From contig CALCTW010000111.1 of the NCBI GenBank assembly GCA_937907055.1, positions 1 through 20,944 of the forward strand: a stretch of DNA of 20,944 nt. Direction: 5' to 3'. The notes below the pieces were generated by a model, which did not search any database, was not told the DNA's origin, and saw only the letters and a program-made list of their open reading frames with translations. A program made the translations under genes and the position numbers. Positions 1 to 8,000 of this stretch are shown here, piece after piece. Source of the stretch: an uncultured Clostridia bacterium (GTDB lineage: Bacteria; Bacillota; Clostridia; Christensenellales; Aristaeellaceae). Position 1 is the first letter of the stretch. Every line of letters starts with the position of its first letter.

Positions 1-431
1 TAGTTGGCGGTGATGGCGCCGCTGTTGCTCAGGATGAGGCCGCCCACGGAATAGGTGACGGTGCTGTTTTCCTTCACGCGCCAGTCGTTGATCTGCAGAT
101 AGTTATCCACCAGATCCTTGTAATTGAGCAGGGTGCTGTTTACGTTGCGCACCTTTTCGCGCTGCTTGCGGTACAGGATGTAGGCCTTGGCCACATCGGA
201 ATAACCCGCTTCGGAAAGCACATGCTCCACACAGTCCTGAATGGTCTCAACGCTGATCAGACCGTTTTCAATTCTGGATTCAAATTCAGCCGTCGTGCGC
301 AGGGCCAGCATATCGATCACGGAAGGATGATATTGCTTATTCAGCGCCGCGAAAGCTTTCGTGATGGCTTTGCTGATCTTATTGATGTCAAAATCGGTCT
401 CCAAACCATCCCGCTTGATAACTTTGTACAT
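1..431 (-). CDS. nrdD: Anaerobic ribonucleoside-triphosphate reductase, N-terminal part (partial)
   Basis: Class III ribonucleotide reductase large subunit, which makes dNTPs in anaerobes by glycyl-radical chemistry. Only the first 143 codons are inside the window; the gene continues past the left edge. The protein starts MYKVIKRDG, the usual opening of an ATP-cone allosteric domain (about residues 1-95), and then enters the catalytic part with VNSTLLNYKDLVDNYL and ENSTVTYSVGGL, which I recognise as typical of NrdD. The glycyl-radical loop lies outside the window. The ATG at 431-429 is preceded by a GGGGGA ribosome-binding site. Its activase gene nrdG lies immediately upstream on the same strand, and an NrdR-like operator with a sigma-A promoter sits in the gap, so nrdD has its own regulated promoter. 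Family call is confident; completeness cannot be judged. Confidence 0.93.
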   Translation of the reverse strand, partial: MYKVIKRDGLETDFDINKISKAITKAFAALNKQYHPSVIDMLALRTTAEFESRIENGLISVETIQDCVEHVLSEAGYSDVAKAYILYRKQREKVRNVNSTLLNYKDLVDNYLQINDWRVKENSTVTYSVGGLILSNSGAITAN

Positions 432-481
432 AGTTCCCCCTTGATTCGGAAATATCAATGTGTTGTCTTTATCTCAGGTTT

Positions 482-505
482 CGGCCGCAAAAGAAAAAGG
501 CGGCC
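482..505 (-). other. Short hairpin in the nrdD 5' untranslated leader
   Basis: GGCCGC (483-488) and GCGGCC (500-505) can pair around an A-rich loop, just downstream of the predicted nrdD start point and about 50 nt before the ribosome-binding site. No T-tract follows on the minus strand, so it is not an obvious terminator. It may stabilise the transcript or be incidental. Confidence 0.35.
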
Positions 506-517
506 AAATGCTTATAT

Positions 518-546
518 AATATAGCATGTCACCCTTTGAATGTCAA
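518..546 (-). promoter_or_regulatory. Sigma-A promoter of nrdD
   Basis: On the minus strand TTGACA (546-541) and TATATT (523-518) are separated by exactly 17 nt, a near-consensus housekeeping promoter about 90 nt upstream of the nrdD start codon. The -35 box overlaps the proximal NrdR-like site, which fits repression by occlusion. Confidence 0.8.
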
Positions 547-589
547 TATAGTGTATGAAGAAAAATATAGAGCACACTATATATTGTGG
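539..589 (-). promoter_or_regulatory. NrdR-box-like operator pair upstream of nrdD
   Basis: At 574-589 the sequence ACACTATATATTGTGG matches the 16-bp NrdR box consensus (acaCwAtATaTwGtgt) at all but the last base. A second, weaker copy at 539-554 keeps only the ATATAGTGT half and overlaps the -35 box. NrdR is the known ATP/dATP-sensing repressor of ribonucleotide reductase genes and usually binds paired boxes. Here the centres are about 35 bp apart, slightly more than the usual three helical turns. The distal site is a strong call, the proximal one moderate. Confidence 0.75.
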
Positions 590-634
590 TATAAGAAAAG
601 AACGCAAACAACGCCGCTCAAGCGGAAGCGCGGG

Positions 635-653
635 AAAACCTTGATTTTCAAGG
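635..653 (-). terminator. Possible weak terminator after nrdG
   Basis: On the minus strand CCTTGA and TCAAGG pair around a 3-nt loop and are followed directly by TTTT, beginning about 13 nt after the nrdG stop codon. The stem is short and AT-containing, so termination would be partial. It may separate nrdG from nrdD, which has its own promoter. Confidence 0.4.
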
Positions 654-665
654 CTTTTCGGGCAT

Positions 666-1355
666 TCATCCCCGGATCTCCGTCCGCGGTACGGAAGGCA
701 GAAGGAGTGTTTTGTAGTGGCGCATCCGCTCCGCGTCCGGCGCGTGAAGGCCGCTGTAGAGCACGGTGTCCCGGTCTGCAAAGGGCTGGAGGAAATAGCA
801 CCGGGCGCCCCGGATCCATTGCCCGATCGCTTCAAAGGAGGCGTCGTCGTGCAGTTCATCCACAACGGTGGTGCGGAACTCGTAGTCTGTTTTTCCTTCC
901 ATCAGCAACTGAACGCTTTCGCGGACAGGGGCAAGATCCATTTTTGAAAGGCCGCAGGTGAGGGCGTATTTTTCCGGACTGTTCTTGATGTCCATCGCCG
1001 CGTACTGTACAAGACCGGCTTCGATCACCCGGCGAAGCCCCTCCGGGTGTGTGCCGTTCGTATCCAGCTTGACGGGGTAATCAAGATCGCGGATCTGCTG
1101 TAATAACGCGGGCAGATCCTTGCGCAGCAGGGGCTCACCGCCGGTGATGACCACGCCTTCCAGCAGCCCCTTCCGCTTTTTGAGATAAGCAAGCAGTTCG
1201 TTTTCATCCATCAGAGGCGCGGCGCCTTCCGGATGGATCAATTCACTGTTGTGACAGAAAGGACAGCGCAGATCACAGCCTGCCAGAAAGACGATGCAGG
1301 CCACCTTGCCGGGATAATCCAGCAGGGTCATTTTCTGGAAACCATGGATCTCCAC
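666..1355 (-). CDS. nrdG: Anaerobic ribonucleotide reductase activating protein (radical SAM)
   Basis: Radical-SAM activase predicted to generate the glycyl radical on NrdD. The 229-residue protein opens with VEIHGFQK and LLDYPGKVA, then carries the CDLRCPFC cluster (C-x3-C-x2-C) that binds the 4Fe-4S centre, followed by the SAM-binding VITGGEPLL stretch. This layout matches the clostridial NrdG2-type activases of about 230 residues. I prefer the GTG at 1355-1353: it has a GGAGG ribosome-binding site 7 nt upstream and places VEIHGF at the N-terminus as in relatives. A frame-compatible GTG at 1382 would add nine residues and swallow that site. It is upstream of nrdD on the same strand with a 234-nt gap, the reverse of the common nrdD-nrdG order. 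Related pyruvate-formate-lyase activases cannot be wholly excluded, but the neighbour favours NrdG. Confidence 0.9.
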   Translation of the reverse strand: MEIHGFQKMTLLDYPGKVACIVFLAGCDLRCPFCHNSELIHPEGAAPLMDENELLAYLKKRKGLLEGVVITGGEPLLRKDLPALLQQIRDLDYPVKLDTNGTHPEGLRRVIEAGLVQYAAMDIKNSPEKYALTCGLSKMDLAPVRESVQLLMEGKTDYEFRTTVVDELHDDASFEAIGQWIRGARCYFLQPFADRDTVLYSGLHAPDAERMRHYKTLLLPSVPRTEIRG

Positions 1356-1390
1356 AGGCAGGCCTCCTCTCTGTCCTTTCACTTTACTCT

Positions 1391-1419
1391 ATTATACGCT
1401 ATTTTTCGCTTTTTTGCAT
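1391..1419 (-). promoter_or_regulatory. Probable promoter of nrdG
   Basis: A perfect TATAAT lies at 1396-1391 on the minus strand, about 35 nt before the preferred GTG start. The -35 region with 17-nt spacing is only ATGCAA (1419-1414), a weak match. No NrdR-like box is visible next to it. Confidence 0.5.
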
Positions 1420-1480
1420 TATGGAATCGATGAAAGCGCATAAGATACAGCAAAAGAGCAATGCAGGAACGCTGCCTTCG

Positions 1481-1509
1481 TTGACGCTCCCTTCAACGGA
1501 TGCTATAAT
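1481..1509 (+). promoter_or_regulatory. Sigma-A promoter of pepC
   Basis: TTGACG (1481-1486) and TATAAT (1504-1509) with a 17-nt spacer, about 45 nt upstream of the pepC start codon. Divergent from the nrdG promoter. Confidence 0.85.
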
Positions 1510-1554
1510 CGGAGTGCATTCAAAAGATAAGGATCAAAGCAGGAGGAAAAACCG

Positions 1555-2886
1555 ATGAGCACATCTATCACTCCCGAACAGACCGCAGCCTGGGCCGAAC
1601 AATATAACAACTGCAAGCGCTACCGTGTTGCGCGCCGCGCGCTGGCCAAAAACGCGATGAGCGATGTGATGTTCATCCGCGAGAAAGCCAATCAGATGCG
1701 GCATAAGTTTTCGCTGAATCTGGAGACCTTGCCTGTTACCAATCAGAAGCAGAGCGGCCGCTGCTGGCTTTTCGCGGCGACCAATATCCTGCGCGAAAGG
1801 ATCGCGAAGGAACTGAATTTGGAACAGTTCGAGCTTTCTCAGGCTTATCTGGCTTTCTATGATAAGTTTGAGCGTGCCAATTACTTCTTTGAGCGCATTC
1901 TGGAAACGGCCTCCCTGCCTGCGGATGACCGTACGGTGACCTTCATCCTGCAGACCGGCGTGCATGACGGCGGTCAGTGGGGCATGTTTGCCAATATCGT
2001 AAATAAGTGGGGCGTTGTGCCCCGTGATGTGTTTGATGACACCTATCAGGCGGGCTGCACCCGGGATATGAACGCTTATCTGAACCGCGCGCTGAAGGCC
2101 GGCGCGGCGAAGCTGCGCGCGATGGTAAAGAACGGCGTGGATGACGCGGCGCTTCAGGCGGCCAAGCAGGAAATGATGGGCCGGATCTACGCTTATCTTT
2201 GCGCCTGCTACGGTGAACCGCCGAAGACCTTCGATTTTGAATACGTGGACAAGGACAAGCAGTATCATCTGGAAGCCGGCATGACGCCTGCTTCCTTCAC
2301 CGCGCGCTATGTGGGGGATTATCTGTCGGATGTGGTCTCCGTGATCAACGCGCCTACCGCGGATAAGCCTTTCAATAAAACTTTCACCGTCAGCATGTTG
2401 GGCAATGTGGAAGGTATGCCGAATGTGAAGCACCTGAACCTATCCATGGAGGATCTCAAGGCTTCCATCCTGCGTCAGATGCAGGCCGGCAAGCCGGTCT
2501 GGTTTGGCAGCGATGTCGGCAAGTGGGGAGACCGCGAAGCCGGTATCTGGGATGATGAATGCTTCGATGCCGAGCTGGTCACCGGGCTGGATCTGCAGAT
2601 CACCAAGGAAGACGCGCTGGATCTCTCCTTCTCTGCCATGAACCATGCCATGGTGCTGACCGGCGTGGATATTCGCGATGGTAAGCCCACCCGCTGGCGC
2701 ATTGAGAACTCCTGGGGCGATGAACGCGGCAATAAGGGCTACTATGTCTGCTCTGATTCCTGGTTCGATCAGTATGTCTATCAGGCCGCGATCGAAAAGG
2801 AATATCTGGGCGATCTGGCCGCGCTGAACGAGCAGGAGCCCATCACGCTGGCGCCTTGGGATCCGATGGGCACTCTGGCGGACTGA
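1555..2886 (+). CDS. pepC: Aminopeptidase C (C1B / bleomycin hydrolase family cysteine peptidase)
   Basis: Cytoplasmic papain-like aminopeptidase that trims N-terminal residues from peptides; family members form a hexameric cage. The 443-residue length is normal for PepC. The catalytic set is complete: oxyanion Gln64 and nucleophile Cys70 in NQKQSGRCWLF, His364 in NHAMVLTGVD, and Asn385 in IENSWGDE. There is no signal peptide, consistent with a cytoplasmic enzyme. The ATG at 1555 follows an AGGAGG site at 1541-1546. The gene stands alone, with its own promoter upstream and a strong hairpin terminator about 90 nt after the stop. Family assignment is secure; the physiological substrate range is inferred from relatives. 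Confidence 0.95.
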   Translation: MSTSITPEQTAAWAEQYNNCKRYRVARRALAKNAMSDVMFIREKANQMRHKFSLNLETLPVTNQKQSGRCWLFAATNILRERIAKELNLEQFELSQAYLAFYDKFERANYFFERILETASLPADDRTVTFILQTGVHDGGQWGMFANIVNKWGVVPRDVFDDTYQAGCTRDMNAYLNRALKAGAAKLRAMVKNGVDDAALQAAKQEMMGRIYAYLCACYGEPPKTFDFEYVDKDKQYHLEAGMTPASFTARYVGDYLSDVVSVINAPTADKPFNKTFTVSMLGNVEGMPNVKHLNLSMEDLKASILRQMQAGKPVWFGSDVGKWGDREAGIWDDECFDAELVTGLDLQITKEDALDLSFSAMNHAMVLTGVDIRDGKPTRWRIENSWGDERGNKGYYVCSDSWFDQYVYQAAIEKEYLGDLAALNEQEPITLAPWDPMGTLAD

Positions 2887-2977
2887 AAGGCCTGTTTCCT
2901 TATGTAAAAAATACGCAGGGATCCTGACCTGTATGGAAAATATCGCTGCAGATCCGTAAAAACTGAAAGTAAATCAT

Positions 2978-3023
2978 GATCCGGGCACTTCTTCTATGAT
3001 GAAGAAGCCGCCCGGATCTTTTT
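2978..3023 (+). terminator. Rho-independent terminator of pepC
   Basis: GATCCGGGC (2978-2986) pairs with GCCCGGATC (3010-3018), and the stem continues with CTTCTTC/GAAGAAG (2988-2994/3001-3007) around a TATGAT loop. TTTTTA follows at once. Confidence 0.93.
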
Positions 3024-3080
3024 ATTCGATCAACTTAAGCGTGAAATGGGTTCCGTTTGAGATCAGTGTGGAGCGAAATC

Positions 3081-3107
3081 AAAAAGGAGAGGCGCTTTGT
3101 CCTCTCC
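3081..3107 (-). terminator. Rho-independent terminator of the phoH-pgpH-ybeY/cdd-era operon
   Basis: On the minus strand GGAGAGG (3107-3101) and CCTCTCC (3092-3086) pair around an 8-nt loop and are followed by TTTTT (3085-3081). It lies only 8 nt beyond the era stop codon and faces the pepC terminator in a convergent gap. Confidence 0.92.
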
Positions 3108-3114
3108 CGATCGA

Positions 3115-4008
3115 TCAATAATCCATGTAGCCCAGTGTCTTCAGGTCCTCACTGTTGTTGCGCCAGTCGCTGCGCACCTTCACCCACAGCTGCAGGTTCA
3201 CATGCATGCCCAGCAGCTTTTCGATGTCTTCACGGGCCTGACTGCCGATCAGCTGCAGCATGGCACCCTTGCGGCCGATAATGATGCCCTTGTGGCTCTG
3301 CTTTTCGCAGTAGAGGGTGGCGCTGATCTCCATAAAGTTGTCATTCTTCTTTTCGATGCGCATCATTTCCACGCCGATGCCGTGCGGCACTTCATCACGC
3401 AGATTGCGGAGCGCTTTTTCACGGATGAGTTCGGCGCAGATATCGCGCTCGGGCTGGTCGGTCAGCATATCATCGGGGAAGTACTTGGGGCCTTCCGGCA
3501 GATGGGAGGACAGCTCCTTCTTCAGGGCCTCCACGCCTTCACCATTCTTGGCGCTCACAGGCATGATGGCGTCATATCCGGCATCCTTGAATTCATCAAT
3601 GATGACCAGCAGATCCTTCGGCTCCTTCAGGTCCACCTTGTTCAGCACCAGCACCTTGTGCACGTTCTTCTTGGCCATTTCCGCCACGATGCTCCTGTCA
3701 TGCGGGCCGATCGCGGTCACATCGATCAGCACGCACAGGCCGTCGATGCCGTCCATGGCTTCTTCAACGCTGTGCATCATATATTCGCCCAGCTTGGTAC
3801 GCGGCGTGTGCATACCGGGGGTATCTACGAAGACGATCTGATAGCCATCGCCGCCCATAACGCCCATCAGCTTGTTGCGGGTGGTCTGCGGACGGCTGCT
3901 GGTGATGGCGACCTTTTCGCCGATCATGGTGTTCATCAGGGTGCTTTTGCCCACGTTCGGACGGCCGACGATGGCCACGAAACCGGAGCGGAAGTTGTTT
4001 TCAGTCAT
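3115..4008 (-). CDS. era: GTPase Era
   Basis: Ribosome-assembly GTPase that binds the 3' end of 16S rRNA and helps 30S maturation. At 297 residues it has the normal family length. The G motifs are all visible: GRPNVGKS (15-22), the switch I region around TSSRPQTTRNK, DTPG (62-65), NKVD (123-126) and SAK (152-154). The C-terminal KH RNA-binding domain shows GIIIGRKG (241-248). The ATG at 4008 is preceded by an AAAGGA site. It is the last gene of the operon, 121 nt after ybeY/cdd. That gap holds a small hairpin (ATCCGG 4035-4040 with CCGGAT 4048-4053) without a T-tract, so read-through is expected. Grouping Era with YbeY, which matures the same 16S 3' end, is functionally coherent. Confidence 0.97.
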   Translation of the reverse strand: MTENNFRSGFVAIVGRPNVGKSTLMNTMIGEKVAITSSRPQTTRNKLMGVMGGDGYQIVFVDTPGMHTPRTKLGEYMMHSVEEAMDGIDGLCVLIDVTAIGPHDRSIVAEMAKKNVHKVLVLNKVDLKEPKDLLVIIDEFKDAGYDAIMPVSAKNGEGVEALKKELSSHLPEGPKYFPDDMLTDQPERDICAELIREKALRNLRDEVPHGIGVEMMRIEKKNDNFMEISATLYCEKQSHKGIIIGRKGAMLQLIGSQAREDIEKLLGMHVNLQLWVKVRSDWRNNSEDLKTLGYMDY

Positions 4009-4129
4009 TTCTTTGTTTTTCCTTTCGATTGATCATCCGGTGCTTCCCCGGATCATTCTTAGATAATAGGTTTCCGTTGACCCGCTGCAGCGGATCGTAT
4101 GTGATATCCTTGCGGATAAGACAACTGTT

Positions 4130-5023
4130 TCAGTCGCTTCCGAGGAAGCCGACCAGCGCGCCGCCGGCGCCGAAACTTTCGGGCAGCAGCTCGGGCAGAT
4201 TCTTGACCATGATCTGCCCATCCCATTCGGTGATCACACGGATATCGGGCGCGAATTCATTCAGCGCCTGACGACAGATGCCGCAGGGCCACGCGAGGCC
4301 CTTTTCCGCTACCACCGCAATGGCGGTGAATTCCTTCACGCCTTCGCTGACCGCCTTGAAGAGGGCGGTGCGCTCGGCGCAGTTGGTAACGCCGTAGCTG
4401 GCGTTTTCAATATTGCAGCCCTTGAAAACCGTGCCGTTCCTGGCCAGCAGGGCGGCCCCCACTTTGAAATGGCTGTAGGGGCTGTAACTGAACTGCATGG
4501 CTTCATAGGCCATCTTGATCAGTTCTTCATCCATCACGCGGTTCATACCGGCCATGTTCAGCGCTTTATCTTCCATGGGACGCATCTTCTCCTTGTCTTC
4601 ATCGGTCATATGGTCATAGCCCATCAGGTGGAACAAGCCATGCGCGATCAGATAGCAGATCTCCCGTTCGGTGCTGTGACCATATTCGGCCGCCTGGGCA
4701 CGGGCGTGGGGGATGGAAACGATGATATCGCCCAGAAAACAAGCCTTCAGCGACGGGTCATACTCCCGTTTCAGCAGTTTTTCGCACTGCCCGGCGGTCA
4801 TTCCCTCCGGGTAATTCACACTGGGGAAGGAGAGTACATCGGTCGCCTTATCCACGCCGCGCTGTTCCAGATTGATCTCGTGAATGGCTTCGTCATCCAC
4901 AAAGGTGACGGCGGCATAGACGGGAACGGTCACGCCCTCGGCCGCGTAGCAGCAGCCGGCGGTACGTTCGGCCTTTTTGGTGATGTCGATCTCTTCTGTT
5001 TCAAATTCGATCTGCAGGTTCAT
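4130..5023 (-). CDS. ybeY-cdd: Fused YbeY endoribonuclease / cytidine deaminase
   Basis: One uninterrupted 297-residue frame holds two enzymes. Residues 1 to about 162 are YbeY, the metal-dependent RNase of 16S rRNA maturation: DVLSFP (62-67), LGDI (98-101) and the metal-binding motif HGLFHLMGYDH (128-138) with H128, H132 and H138. Residues from about 164 to 297 are a complete cytidine deaminase: SYSPYSHFKVGAAL (179-192), GCNIENASYG (202-211), Zn ligand C215 and catalytic E217 in CAERTA, and Zn ligands C247 and C250 in PCGICRQAL. Both halves have full family length and all key residues, so this is not an obvious pseudogene. The junction (near 4534) has essentially no linker, and there is no clear ribosome-binding site before Met164, arguing for one polypeptide. 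The start ATG is 1 nt after the pgpH stop, with an AAGGAAG site inside pgpH. The dgkA gene often found between ybeY and cdd is absent. Confidence 0.95.
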   Translation of the reverse strand: MNLQIEFETEEIDITKKAERTAGCCYAAEGVTVPVYAAVTFVDDEAIHEINLEQRGVDKATDVLSFPSVNYPEGMTAGQCEKLLKREYDPSLKACFLGDIIVSIPHARAQAAEYGHSTEREICYLIAHGLFHLMGYDHMTDEDKEKMRPMEDKALNMAGMNRVMDEELIKMAYEAMQFSYSPYSHFKVGAALLARNGTVFKGCNIENASYGVTNCAERTALFKAVSEGVKEFTAIAVVAEKGLAWPCGICRQALNEFAPDIRVITEWDGQIMVKNLPELLPESFGAGGALVGFLGSD

Positions 5024-5024
5024 C

Positions 5025-8000
5025 TTATTCTTCCTTCGGCGCGCTTTCCAGCTTGCCCTTCGTGCTCATGCCGTTCAGGATGTCATCCAGCACCAGCGGG
5101 CCCACCGCGGGGCTTTCCACATCCACGGTCTGGACCGCGGCGGCGTTCTGGGGAGTGACGAACACGATGCCGTCCGCGGCGCTCGCGGTCTTCTGCACAC
5201 CAAAGTGTTCAGCCTTGATGGCTTCCTCTGTCTGGTTCTTCAGCGCGTTCTCCGTACGGCTCTCGCTCATTTCTTCTTCCAGTTTTTCGACGGCCTGCGC
5301 GATCTCTTCCTTGGTCATCACAGGGGCGTCTTCAACGGGTGCTTCTTCCTCATCCCCGTCGTCGTTTTCATCGGCGGGCTTGGAAGCGGGTGCTTCGGGT
5401 TGGGGGGCATGTTCCGCTTCGGCGGCAGGCCCGGCAGCCGCTTCAGTTGTTTCTTCCGCGGCAGCTTCCCGCGTTTCGGCGGTTACAGGCGCGGGAACGG
5501 CTTCTTCTTGGTTTTCCTGTTCTTCTGTGTCAGTCTTGTCCGCAGCTTCCGGAACAGGCGCGGCTTCGGGTTTCTCGGCAGAAACCACAGGAGCGGGCTC
5601 GGCCTTAGGCTCGGGCTTAACTTCCGCGGCGGCTTCCGGCTTTTCGGTCGCTCCTTTGCAGGCAGGCTTGCTTTCGGCGGCGGGAGCATCCTTCTTTTCG
5701 AGAACTTCCTTCTTTTCAGGCGCTTCCTTCGCGGCAGGCGTGTCCTTGTTTTCGGCAGCTTCCGTCACCGGAACTGCCTTACCTTCGGGAGTTTCCTTGC
5801 TCTCCGTGGGCTTTTCTTCTTTTTTAACGGCTTTTTCGGCTTTATCGCTGCCGAGAACGGGCGCGACTTCTTCAGCAGGCTTCTTTTCGGTGTCGTCCTG
5901 CTTTTCCTCCGCCTTCTGAGCGGCAGTATTGACAGCCGCTTCCTTGGCCTGAACTTCCGCTGTGCGGTGACCGGGGCGCTTGCTCTTGTCCACATCGGGG
6001 TATTCAATACGCTCATGGAAGACACCGCAGAGGACCTTCACACAGGTATCGCAGATGGCGTCGATGTCCTTGAGGGTCAAATCACAGTGGCTCAGCTGAC
6101 CGTCTTCCAGCTTGCCGCGCACCAGCTTAACAATGAAATCCTCAATGCCCTGAGGCGTGGGATTCTTCATGCTGCGGACGGCAGCCTCGATGGTATCGCA
6201 CAGCAGCACGATGGCGCCTTCCTTGGTGGTGGGCGGTTCGGCATTGTATCGGAAGTTATCGATATCCACATTTTTGCCGTTGGCCTGCTGCAGGGCTTTG
6301 TAGTAGAAGTACATCACGGGGGTATTGCCGTGATGGCTGCCGATGATCTGCAGAATTGCCTTGGGCAGATGGTAACTCTTGGCGATCGCGACACCGTCAC
6401 CGGGGTGCGCGGTCAGGATCGCGGCGGAGACTTGCGGATCGGTATGGTCGTGGGCGTTTTCTTCGCCCATCTGATTTTCCTTGAAGAAGAGCGGGCGCTT
6501 CAGCTTGCCCACATCGTGATAGTAACCGGCGACACGGGCGAGCAGGGCGTTCGCGCCTACCTCTTCGGCACAGGCTTCCGCCAGATTGGCCACCAGAATG
6601 CTGTGATGATAGGTGCCGGGCGCTTCTGTCAGCAGACGACGGAGCAGCGGATGGCTCGGGTTGCTCAGCTCCATCAGCTTGGAGGGGGTGGGCAGATTGA
6701 AGAGGGCCTCAAACAGCGGCTGGAGGGCGATGAACAACAGTGTGCTGATGGCGATACCGGCGCACTGCCAACCGACCGTCGACAGATTGCTCATCACGTT
6801 GTCGCTGGTCATCATGGCGTAAGCGATCATGATGATCAGATCGATCAGCATGGTGACCGGCATGCAGATCAGGGCGTGCAGACGGGTGGTCCTGCCCTTC
6901 ATCATCATACAGGCGACCGTGCCGCACAGGATATTGCAGACCAGCGAGAGCGCCATTTCCTCGGCGTATACATCGTTGCCGCCGGCGGCGAGCGTGGCGA
7001 CCATGATGCTCAGCGCCACATTGGCCACGATGCCGCAGTTCAGGTTGATGAGCGCGGTCAGCAGCATGGCAGCCAGCATGACGGGCGCGAGATACACATT
7101 GAGCATACGGGCCAGGATGCACAGCGCGTAGGTCAGCACCATGGTGATGCAGATGATCAGCACCGCGGAAAGACGATGGGTCACATCCTCGGTGGTCTTT
7201 TTGACCAGCAGGCAGGCAGCCGTCATCAGCAGGATGATGATGAGCGCGCCGCCCACATACAGCAGCACATCGATGCCGCTGCCGGTCAGCAGACCAAGGC
7301 TCTCCAGCATGCGGATCTGGTTTTCGGTCACGGGGAGACCGCCCTTTTCCACAATGTTGGCGCCCTGTCTGTAGATGACCAGACCGACCGTGTTATAGGC
7401 TTCGTTCTGCTTGGCCAGATATTCCTCCTGATCGGCGATCAGGTTGGCGCGGATGATCTGCGTAAGGACGGGCTCTACGATATTGGTCAGCAGCGAGCTG
7501 GTCACAGGGCCGCGCGCGCTGCGGATGATGCTGTTGACAGTATTCTTTTCCTGACCGGGCTGGATGGCGTTTTCGGTATCCAGATAGACACTCTCAATGA
7601 TGTTGCGCACCTGCGTGTACATCACATTGAAGTTATCCTGTGTGGCGGAGATGAGGGTGCGAAGCTGGAGATCATTCAGATCCACCCGGGTGATATAGCT
7701 GCGCACCATGTTCAGTTCATCCGGGGTGGCGGACATCGTGATCCCGGACGCGGAAACAGCTTCGCGCGCCTGTGCCAGTTCGGAGAAGATCGCGTCGTAG
7801 TCCGCCAGCACCTGATCGATCACATCGGTCTGCAGCAGGTAGGGGACAGATACGCTGTTCCGGGCCTTTTCCCGCGCTTCTTCGGTCGCGATCTCATCCA
7901 CGACATCCTTGGTCGCGCTGATCGTGACATCCGGGACCTCGCCCACCGTCAGGTTATAGCGTTTGGGCGCGATGGTGATCGAAAACAGCGCGATCAGCAG

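Noticed and set aside
222..961. Overlapping plus-strand frames across nrdD, its promoter and nrdG
   Set aside because: They run antisense to recognised genes and across the NrdR-like operator, and show low-complexity translations without motifs.
1356..1382. Longer NrdG start at GTG 1382
   Set aside because: It would place the GAGGAGG ribosome-binding site inside the coding sequence. The GTG at 1355 is spaced 7 nt from that site and gives the family-like N-terminus.
4532..4537. Independent internal start for cytidine deaminase at Met164 of the fusion
   Set aside because: No stop codon precedes it and no usable ribosome-binding site lies upstream; the preceding GTG-ATG context looks like plain coding sequence.
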